This document shows positions 9,520-15,160 of a stretch of DNA of 18,484 nt, piece by piece. Source of the stretch: Pseudomonadota bacterium (GTDB lineage Bacteria; Pseudomonadota; Gammaproteobacteria; Burkholderiales; SG8-39); contig JAJZUN010000004.1 of assembly GCA_021848555.1 (NCBI GenBank), forward strand, positions 1-18,484. The letters run 5' to 3'. The position numbers and the translations under genes are program-made. The notes under the pieces are model-generated. The model saw nothing but the letters and a program-made list of their open reading frames with translations. It did no database searches and was not told the origin of the DNA. Numbering within the stretch: the stretch's first letter is position 1; every line of letters begins with the position of its first letter.

Positions 9520-9684
9520 TTACAGCTCGCCGTTGTTCCACCCCAGATGTCCGAGAATGGCACGCCTGCGGAGGTGGAGCAGAACGAGTTCGGTAAACGC
9601 CAGCGCCAGCGCTGCCGCGTAGGAGCCCCAGAGGTAAAGGCCGTGCCCACCCAGCGCAAGAAAGTCGAGCCATCCGTCCCACAT
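9520..9684 (-). CDS. ccmD: CcmD-like small haem exporter subunit
   Basis: A 54-residue protein starting MWDGWLDFLALGGHGLYLWG. This is the CcmD pattern: a short N-terminus, the FLALGGHGLYLWGSY motif leading into one membrane helix, then a basic LHLRRR patch on the cytoplasmic side. The ATG at 9684 overlaps the ccmC stop codon (ATGA), as is common for this pair. CcmD stabilises the complex that releases haem-loaded CcmE during cytochrome c maturation. No ccmE follows; the next 236 bp hold no recognised ccm gene. Confidence 0.88.
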   Translation of the reverse strand: MWDGWLDFLALGGHGLYLWGSYAAALALAFTELVLLHLRRRAILGHLGWNNGEL

Positions 9685-10463
9685 CACGGCGAGGCGTTCC
9701 GGCGTTTGGCCACCCATGCGCTGTCGCGCTCGCGCTCCAGAATTACGCAACGCAGGCGCAGCAGGGCCGTCGCGCCGGTGTAAGCCAGGAATCCCAGGCT
9801 CATCACCAGCAGTCCTGCGAGTTCACTGGGATCCCACCCGGCCGCGCCCGCGAGGGTGCCCTGGTGCTGAGCCGTCCGGGATAGCACGGCGGCGAAGTTG
9901 ACAGGTATGCATAGAGCGCCGGCGAAGAGCAGCAGGGCGCCAGCCTTGTTGGCGCTGTGCGAGTCCTCTGTCGCAGCATGCAGACCGATGAATGCGATAT
10001 AGACAAACGCCAGGGTCAGTTCAGAGCATGTGCGCAGATCCCACACCCACCAGGTTCCCCAGATCGGCTTGTGCCAGAGGCAACCCGTCCACAGGCCGAG
10101 AAAAGCGAACATCAGCCCGGTCGGGGCCAGGGCTTGCGCCGCCATAAGCGCAAGCCGGGCGTTGAATGCCAGACCGATCCAGGTCGCGACAGCCGTGGCG
10201 AGATAGACCAGCACGGCCATCCACGATGCGGGAACGTGGACGAACACGATGCGGGCGGCTGCGCCCAGGCGATCGTCCGGGGGCGTCAGGAACAGTCCCA
10301 GGTATAGTCCTGCTGCGCATGAGATCAGGGCCGCAGCGGCGAGCCAGGGAATGAGCGCATGCGTCAGCGGATAGAACCCCTGCGGCGAACAATACCGGTA
10401 CCAATCCCGGTTCTCGAGGTCCCGGAAAAAGCTTTTGGTCAGGAGTTTTTCGGACAAGTGCAT
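9684..10463 (-). CDS. ccmC: CcmC-like haem delivery protein
   Basis: The protein has 259 residues from the ATG at 10463, about 28 nt downstream of the start predicted for the sigma-54 promoter at 10502-10517. It has about six membrane segments and the CcmC signatures: FVHVPA with haem-ligand His76, and the tryptophan-rich WGTWWVWDLR at 135-144 followed by SEL. The second haem-ligand His is kept in HQG at 200-202. However, the usual WWNTL just before that HQG is replaced here by LSRTAQ, so this is a divergent copy. In the Ccm pathway CcmC presents haem to CcmE at the periplasmic side. The rest of the ccm operon is absent here; only ccmD follows, with an ATGA overlap. It may be a second copy serving local haem-c sensors, which is inference. 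Confidence 0.88.
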   Translation of the reverse strand: MHLSEKLLTKSFFRDLENRDWYRYCSPQGFYPLTHALIPWLAAAALISCAAGLYLGLFLTPPDDRLGAAARIVFVHVPASWMAVLVYLATAVATWIGLAFNARLALMAAQALAPTGLMFAFLGLWTGCLWHKPIWGTWWVWDLRTCSELTLAFVYIAFIGLHAATEDSHSANKAGALLLFAGALCIPVNFAAVLSRTAQHQGTLAGAAGWDPSELAGLLVMSLGFLAYTGATALLRLRCVILERERDSAWVAKRRNASP

Positions 10464-10794
10464 GAGCGCGGATCGACCGTTTTGTCGGTGGAAAATACAA
10501 AAGCAATTCTCATGCCATTGGCGCAGCGCGCTGCGCGCCGTATCGCTGAGAGAAATGCAAATGCGGGTGGCATCGCGCGCGTTGCGCAACGACAGGCGCG
10601 CATGCTTTTGGGCCGCCGGGACTCGGTGGACGCCCGCCCCCCCTCGTTCCGGTTACGGTTTGCGCACGTCGATTGGTTCGTGTTTGCCGTCTTGACTGGT
10701 GCAGGCGCACGCCGGCTGGCGTAGCCGCGACGCGAAGGTGCTGCGCCCCGGTTCAGGCTAACCCGGGATGAGCGGCGCCGCTCGCTTTGCGGAA
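10464..10794. other. Intergenic region upstream of ccmC
   Basis: About 330 bp with no credible gene. It holds the ccmC sigma-54 promoter, a perfect 16-bp palindrome GCGCAGCGCGCTGCGC (10521-10536) just upstream of it, and the 12-bp palindrome CGTTGCGCAACG (10580-10591) about 94 bp from the predicted start, a plausible distance for an activator site. A 14-bp palindrome, GAGCGGCGCCGCTC (10770-10783), follows the small cytochrome gene without a T-run. Confidence 0.5.
10502..10517 (-). promoter_or_regulatory. Sigma-54 promoter of ccmC
   Basis: The minus strand reads TGGCATGAGAATTGCT, against the consensus TGGCACG-N4-TTGCW. GG and GC have the strict 10-bp interval and there is one mismatch. Predicted start is near 10491, leaving a 28-nt leader to the ccmC ATG. 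Confidence 0.78.
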
Positions 10795-11112
10795 TTATTG
10801 CCGCAAGGTGCGCAGATAAGCGATGACGTCGAGGATTTCGGCGTCCCTTAGGATGCCGAGGTATCCGGGCATCGCGTTTTTCCCGGCCCGGATCGCGGCC
10901 AAGACAGACAGATCCGCCTGCAAAAGTCCCTCGCTACGCGTGAAGTTGGGCGATCCCGGCATCACCGGTACGCCCTTGAGGCCGTGGCAAGCGGCGCAAT
11001 GCGTCGAATATAGCTGCGCGCCCTTGGCGATGTCGGCGGCCGTGGCGGGCTGCGTTGCGCCAACTGCCGCCAGCGCCAGCGCAATTGAGCCAAATGAATT
11101 CAGCGTTTTCAT
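10795..11112 (-). CDS. Small periplasmic monohaem cytochrome c (class I)
   Basis: The protein has 105 residues from the ATG at 11112, which starts a signal peptide (about 1-25, ending ATA-A); upstream in-frame starts give no sensible N-terminus. The haem motif CAACHG is at 39-44, and the distal Met is probably Met81 in KNAMPGYLGIL. The ending, DVIAYLRTLRQ, is the typical C-terminal helix of c551/c552/c553 types. It should be a soluble electron carrier of about 80 residues after cleavage. It lies on the same strand as ccmC but 331 bp upstream of it. No sigma-54 site is seen before it; a near match in 11140-11160 has wrong spacing. Confidence 0.92.
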   Translation of the reverse strand: MKTLNSFGSIALALAAVGATQPATAADIAKGAQLYSTHCAACHGLKGVPVMPGSPNFTRSEGLLQADLSVLAAIRAGKNAMPGYLGILRDAEILDVIAYLRTLRQ

Positions 11113-11643
11113 GGAAATTCTCGTCTCCCGGGTTGGTTGGCAATAGCGGTCGCCATTGCCGCGACTGCCTTGGCGCGGCGGACCGGCGACGGCGCCGACT
11201 TTATCCTGTTCGATTTGAGCATGGGACATTGTTCGCGGTCAAGGCACTTCACGGCCGATCATCACGACAATGCGCCGAGTTCCATCCATCAACGGCCGGC
11301 TGAAACCTTGCAGATCGCCGCTGCGGGGGACTGCAATTCCAGACGTCGAAATGTACGCGCTGGATACGGCCTTCCGCTCTCCTGGAAATATCGGACTCGG
11401 ACGGCAGCGCCAACAACTGTTGCCACGGTGTTGTCGCGCTCTGCGCCGAGGCGCCCGCCGCGACAAGGCCGAGCGCATAGAAGAACAGGACCGCACAAAG
11501 CGGCACCAGGATGCCGACCAGCGCCTCGGCCGCGCGCGCCTGTGTCAGATCAGCAGACGCGGTCATGGCGGAACTGCGAATGGCCGACCGACTTCAGTTC
11601 GCCGCCGTCGAAACCAAGCTCGCCGGGGACCCGGCGCGCCGGT
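11113..11643. other. Intergenic region between hemerythrin and small cytochrome genes
   Basis: About 530 bp. The only candidate gene is the uncertain minus-strand ORF at 11249-11566. The remainder shows no promoter, repeat or terminator that I can support. Confidence 0.4.
11249..11566 (-). CDS. Uncertain small ORF with N-terminal hydrophobic segment
   Basis: A 105-codon ORF whose first 43 residues look like a signal peptide or single membrane helix (ALVGILVPLCAVLFFYALGL, then VAAGASA). The first half uses G/C-ending codons like the neighbouring genes. The second half is rich in Arg, Pro and Cys and resembles no family I know. No ribosome-binding site is visible before the ATG. It could be a small exported protein, a decayed gene or chance. 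Confidence 0.28.
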   Translation of the reverse strand: MTASADLTQARAAEALVGILVPLCAVLFFYALGLVAAGASAQSATTPWQQLLALPSESDISRRAEGRIQRVHFDVWNCSPPQRRSARFQPAVDGWNSAHCRDDRP

Positions 11644-12060
11644 CTAGAATCGGGTATAGGCACATGCGGGATCGCCATAATGGTCAATCAAGTACCGGGA
11701 AAAATGTTTGTCGCCCTCGATGATGTGACGAAACAGCCAGGAGTGCATCAGCGGCAGCAGCTCGCCCTTCATCTCTTCGCCCAGTCCCTTGTGCTCAAGA
11801 ATCGAAATTTGCCGCAATACATACTGATGCTTGTCCCGGTGAGCTGGCAACAGGGGATAGCGGACTATCTGCATCAGAGACGCTTTCACCGCAAAGTGAA
11901 ACTTGACGAATTCCCTTGTCCGCGCCATCAGCGGCTGCACCGTGTCCCACTGCGACCTTCCTTCGACGGCGTGCTCGAATTCTGTGACCAACGTGAGCAA
12001 TATCCTGTAGTGGTCGTCAATTTCTTGTATGCCGAAGGCGTACTCGTCTTTCCAGTTCAT
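11644..12060 (-). CDS. Hemerythrin-like protein with two di-iron ligands replaced
   Basis: A 138-residue single-domain protein starting MNWKDEYAFGIQEID at the ATG at 12060. It aligns without gaps through the ligand positions with the intact hemerythrin at 14266-14655. The retained ligands are H55, H74, H78, H112 and D117. The first ligand His18 is Tyr18 here, with a His shifted to position 17 (IDDHYRIL against IDEQHKAL). The bridging Glu59 is Lys59 (HFAVKASLM against HFAVEESLM). Both changes were checked in the nucleotides. Oxygen binding by a normal di-iron site is therefore doubtful; a mono-iron, other-metal or purely structural role is possible. The frame is otherwise intact, and a sigma-54 promoter lies 150 bp upstream, so the gene appears maintained. 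Confidence 0.9.
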   Translation of the reverse strand: MNWKDEYAFGIQEIDDHYRILLTLVTEFEHAVEGRSQWDTVQPLMARTREFVKFHFAVKASLMQIVRYPLLPAHRDKHQYVLRQISILEHKGLGEEMKGELLPLMHSWLFRHIIEGDKHFSRYLIDHYGDPACAYTRF

Positions 12061-12209
12061 GTTCGGTGTTTCTTGCGTAATGCGGCATCTTCGAACCCGG
12101 CGCCAGACCTGTACCGGTATTGGGTCGGTCTGGCCTGCGGCCATGGCCGGACACGCTCCCGGCGAATAGGTGCAATGAATCCGATTGCCCGGACCCCGTC
12201 TTAGGCTAA

Positions 12210-12225
12210 AGCAATTCACATGCCA
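12210..12225 (-). promoter_or_regulatory. Sigma-54 promoter of the degenerate hemerythrin gene
   Basis: The minus strand reads TGGCATGTGAATTGCT, with GG and GC 10 bp apart and one mismatch to the TGGCACG-N4-TTGCW consensus. The surrounding 25 bp match the ccmC promoter with a single difference. Predicted start is near 12199, giving a leader of about 139 nt. Confidence 0.78.
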
Positions 12226-12307
12226 TTGGCGCTCTGCGCCGCGTTCCCGTGGCGGACGTAATACCGGCAATGACCGCGCTCCGCCCGACCTGCGCGGACA
12301 TGCCGCA

Positions 12308-12352
12308 AGAAAAAAGCCGGAGGCGCCGTCTCAACAGGCGATGCCGCGGCTT
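12308..12352 (-). terminator. Terminator-like hairpin without an upstream gene
   Basis: On the minus strand an interrupted stem (AAGCCG pairing with CGGCTT, then CGCC/GGCG) is followed by TTTTTTCTT. No minus-strand protein gene lies directly upstream, so it could end a small RNA or be a leader attenuator. Confidence 0.4.
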
Positions 12353-12391
12353 GCGAAATGGGGTCACGACTTGACGCCGGGTCGATGTCCG

Positions 12392-12420
12392 TCCCGCTTT
12401 CCCAAAAGCGGGATTTATTC
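12392..12420 (+). terminator. Terminator-like hairpin, + strand
   Basis: TCCCGCTTT and AAAGCGGGA form a perfect 9-bp stem with loop CCCA (12392-12413), followed by TTTATTC. No + strand gene ends nearby. Confidence 0.4.
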
Positions 12421-12501
12421 GCGCCGATGAGAAGAAAAGTACCGCTGAAAACTCCTCGTCAAGCAGGCAGGATACGGGCATGCGTCGCGAAACTCCATCG
12501 G

Positions 12502-12517
12502 TGGCACAAATCGTGCA
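12502..12517 (+). promoter_or_regulatory. Sigma-54-like promoter upstream of the PAS-EAL gene
   Basis: TGGCACAAATCGTGCA has the full TGGCAC block and exact GG-N10-GC spacing, with G in place of the first T of TTGC. Predicted start is near 12527, leaving a long leader of about 335 nt to the chosen GTG. Confidence 0.6.
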
Positions 12518-12861
12518 TGGCCAGCACCAAGCTTGTTTTTCGCCCGAACTGATACTGCTGGCCGGTGCGCTACAACCGGCAAAAACCAAACAATGGGATT
12601 TCCTCTGTCGTGATCAATCCATGCACTCGATGTTCTCAGTAGCGCAGCTTGGCCGGGCCGCGTCCGGCCCGGTTCCAGTACAGCGCCCGGTTGTCGCGGG
12701 GTTCGTGCGCCTATTGGACGGGAGCCGAACGGCCACGCGTGGCAACCATGCTTGCGGGAAGTGCTCGGCTCCAAGGCCGTCTGCCAAGCGGCCAAGCAAA
12801 CCCGGTCTGCCGATCCGGTCCGGGTTCGCCTTTGTCTAACTCGCTTAACTCGGCGAGAATC

Positions 12862-14229
12862 GTGGAAAGAGCGTGGACCGAGCGCTCTGATGAATCGCCG
12901 GCTTCGACGAGACCAGCCGAGCTGTTCTTGCGCGATCAGTTGACGCAGCAGGAAGCCCTGTTGCGTCAATGCGAACAGGAACTCGACGCCGCGCGCTTGC
13001 GCCTGAGCTTTGTCGACGAGTCGTTCCCGGCCCTGTTGGCTTACCTGGATTCCGGGGAATGCTATCGCTATCACAATCAAGCGTATCGCGAATGGCTCGG
13101 ATTGAATGCGGCGCAAATCGACGGGCGCACGATGCGCGAAGTGCTCGGGGAAACCGTCTATGCCGAGATCGCGGCGCCGCTAAGGGAGGCGCTGGCCGGG
13201 AGGCCACAGCGATATGAGCGGACGCAAAAAACGGAAAACGGCGGGACTGCGCGCTATTTCGTCTACCTGATCCCCCATTTTGGCAAGGCGGCGAGCGTGC
13301 GCGGTTTGTACGCGCTGGTGGTGGACGAGACGGCACACCCGTCCGAGGCGGATGCCGGCGCCGCGGACACCCCGGCCGGCGGCCCGACCGAGCCGGGTGG
13401 GCCAGCCGAGGAGCAGGACGTAGCCGAGACCTTCCAGGCCCTGTACGACGATTCGCTGGTGGGCGAACTCGACTCCTGGAAGAACGCGGCTGACCGGATC
13501 AGGTCGGCGATCCAGTGCGACGAATTCCGCCTGTACGGACAAACCATCAGGGCGCTGCAGCGCGGGGAGCGTCCTTTGTGCGAGATCTATATCCGTCTGC
13601 TCGAGGAAGAACAGAACCTGATGCCGCCGGGGGCCTTCCTGCCGCTGGCGGAGCAACACCATCTGATGCCGGAAATCGACCGCTGGGTCGTGTCGAACGT
13701 GCTCAAGCACGTTGCGGCGCGCAGATGCGCGGATCCCTCATGGCAATCGATGGGCCATTGCGTCAATCTCTCCATAGACACCATCAGAGATCCCTACTTT
13801 CCCGACTTCGTGCGCGCGAGGCTGGCGGCGACCGATGTCCCCGGTGAAGCGCTCTGCTTTGAAATCGAGGAGCGCGATGCGTGCGCCGAGCCGGTGGACG
13901 CCGCCCACATGGTTCACGAACTCGCGCGCCTGGGATGCGCTTCGGTGCTATGCGGTTTCGGCCGTGACAAGGTATCGTTCGCGATCCTGAAAGAGCTTCG
14001 GGTCGGTTTTCTCAAGATCGACAGCAGCATCGTGCTGCAAATCCTGCGCGACCGCTCGGCGCTGGCCAAGCTGACCGCGATCAACCGCGTCGCGCATACG
14101 GTGGGCATAAAGACCATCGCGGAGTTCGTCGAAAGCGATGAGATCATTGCGACCTTGCAGGAAATCGGGATCGACTATGCGCAAGGGACGGGCATATCCT
14201 CGCCGATCCCGCTGGCCCAACTCGACTGA
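12862..14229 (+). CDS. PAS-EAL protein with a degenerate EAL metal site
   Basis: The start is uncertain. The GTG at 12862 is chosen (455 residues) because the frame upstream reads like non-coding leader, but it has only a weak ribosome-binding site. A PAS-like domain spans about 46-155 (SFVDESFPALLAYLDSGECY), then an Ala/Pro/Gly-rich linker and an EAL domain at about 200-452. EAL itself reads EIY (241-243). Asn302, Glu334, Lys385, Glu421 and the Gln of YAQG are kept. The metal-binding DDFG is CGFG (364-367), so both key Asp residues are lost and the loop after it reads RDK rather than TG. Known EAL chemistry predicts no c-di-GMP hydrolysis; ligand binding or protein contacts are more likely. 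No GGDEF domain is present. It is cytoplasmic, with no membrane helix. Confidence 0.85.
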   Translation: MERAWTERSDESPASTRPAELFLRDQLTQQEALLRQCEQELDAARLRLSFVDESFPALLAYLDSGECYRYHNQAYREWLGLNAAQIDGRTMREVLGETVYAEIAAPLREALAGRPQRYERTQKTENGGTARYFVYLIPHFGKAASVRGLYALVVDETAHPSEADAGAADTPAGGPTEPGGPAEEQDVAETFQALYDDSLVGELDSWKNAADRIRSAIQCDEFRLYGQTIRALQRGERPLCEIYIRLLEEEQNLMPPGAFLPLAEQHHLMPEIDRWVVSNVLKHVAARRCADPSWQSMGHCVNLSIDTIRDPYFPDFVRARLAATDVPGEALCFEIEERDACAEPVDAAHMVHELARLGCASVLCGFGRDKVSFAILKELRVGFLKIDSSIVLQILRDRSALAKLTAINRVAHTVGIKTIAEFVESDEIIATLQEIGIDYAQGTGISSPIPLAQLD

Positions 14230-14265
14230 AGCCCTTCCCGATCGCGGCAGGCGCCGGGGTCTGCG

Positions 14266-14655
14266 TCAGGCCGGTCGCTTGAGAAAGTGCGCTGCGTAGA
14301 GCCGGTCGTGGTTGGGCACGTGCGCTTCCAGCCAGCCTTGAATGAAGGCGATCGCCTCCTCCGACATGCTGACAGTCAGCGTTTTCCTCTGCAGTTCGTC
14401 CAGATGATTCGAAAACCGCCGGTGTTCGGCGACATGGGCTTCCAGCCCGGGATAGGCGTGGATACGCATCAAGCTTTCCTCCACGGCAAAGTGTATCCGG
14501 GCAATATCGGCCGCGCGGATCAGCGCGGAGTGCACGCTCAGCCATCGGTCCCCTTGCTTCACGGCGTTCTCGATGGTTGTAACGCAGTCCGCGAGCGCCT
14601 TATGCTGTTCGTCGATCTCCTGAATGCCGACCGAGAACTCCTGTTTCCATTTCAT
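14266..14655 (-). CDS. Bacteriohemerythrin with complete di-iron site
   Basis: A 129-residue single-domain hemerythrin. The ATG at 14655 has an AGAAGGA site 6-7 nt upstream and starts at the usual MKWKQEFSVGI. All seven ligands are present: H18 (IDEQH), H55 and E59 (HFAVEESLM), H74 and H78 (HVAEH), H112 and D117 (HVPNHD). It should bind oxygen reversibly as an oxygen carrier, store or sensor in the cytoplasm. The gene converges on the PAS-EAL gene, with 36 bp between stops, and diverges from the haem-GGDEF-EAL gene. A sigma-54-like site lies about 90 bp upstream. Confidence 0.95.
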   Translation of the reverse strand: MKWKQEFSVGIQEIDEQHKALADCVTTIENAVKQGDRWLSVHSALIRAADIARIHFAVEESLMRIHAYPGLEAHVAEHRRFSNHLDELQRKTLTVSMSEEAIAFIQGWLEAHVPNHDRLYAAHFLKRPA

Positions 14656-14743
14656 GTGTCGTCCTTCTGCATGGTTGGCGCGCGCACCAGTCGACTCCGC
14701 GCTGCCCGTCGGGCCTGAATTACTGGAGGCCGCAGCCAAGCCA

Positions 14744-14759
14744 AGCACGAAATGCGCCA
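14744..14759 (-). promoter_or_regulatory. Sigma-54-like promoter of the intact hemerythrin gene
   Basis: The minus strand reads TGGCGCATTTCGTGCT. GG and GC have exact spacing, with two mismatches to TGGCAC-N5-TTGCW. It resembles the site at 12502 (both have TCGTGC). Predicted start is near 14733, a 78-nt leader. Confidence 0.5.
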
Positions 14760-15009
14760 GGCGCGCCGTTCCGTGCAGCCTTTCGAGCGTCGTTCTGCTT
14801 CCCGGCGCAGACGCGGATCGCATGGATATGCTCAGTTTTGAAAAATCATTCTTACAATCAAGATTCAACGGGCCGAGTCGGCGTCGCGAGCGGGACGCCG
14901 GGGCATCGAAAACTAGGCCTCAGGCCGCAGCCTACAGCCGTGCCTCGGGAGTGAATCCCGCATCCTCGGGCACATCGTTTCCTGGGGCACGCAACGATTT
15001 GCTGGCGTC

Positions 15010-15025
15010 TGGCACATGAATTGCT
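15010..15025 (+). promoter_or_regulatory. Sigma-54 promoter of the haem-GGDEF-EAL gene
   Basis: TGGCACATGAATTGCT is a full match to TGGCAC-N5-TTGCW with exact GG-N10-GC spacing, followed by TATAT. Predicted start is near 15036, about 125 nt before the ATG. Confidence 0.85.
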
Positions 15026-15160
15026 TATATAGCGCTGCACAGTTCCGCTCGGTATTGGCTCAATGCTTCCGCAGCCCCCCAAGATGTGTAAGCTTTGCCG
15101 GCACCGAGCGGGTCGCTGTGCCCTTGCCAGCCTAAGCGGATGATGCTCTAAGCAAATGTC

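Larger units (their letters stand above)
12061..12861. other. Long intergenic region with divergent sigma-54 promoters and hairpins
   Basis: About 800 bp between the divergent degenerate hemerythrin and PAS-EAL genes. It holds one sigma-54-like site facing each way and two terminator-like hairpins (12308-12352 and 12392-12420). In the predicted PAS-EAL leader there are also a 7-bp hairpin at 12653-12672 and another with arms at 12799-12805 and 12820-12826. I see no convincing protein gene. A small RNA is possible. Confidence 0.5.
14656..15160. other. Divergent promoter region between hemerythrin and GGDEF-EAL genes
   Basis: About 500 bp with no credible gene. It holds one sigma-54-like site for each direction and an inverted repeat ATCGTT-N13-AACGAT (14974-14998) just upstream of the + strand site. 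A short AT-rich stretch (14836-14870) separates the two promoters. Confidence 0.55.

Noticed and set aside
11140..11160. Sigma-54-like sequence before the small cytochrome c
   Set aside because: GG and GC are one base too far apart; sigma-54 spacing is strict.
11137..12204. + strand frame of 355 codons across the hemerythrin region
   Set aside because: It runs antisense to the hemerythrin gene, is Arg/Pro-rich, and has no ribosome-binding site or family signature.
14984..15004. Second TGGGGCAC...TTTGC match just upstream of the 15010 sigma-54 site
   Set aside because: The spacing between GG and GC is three bases too long.
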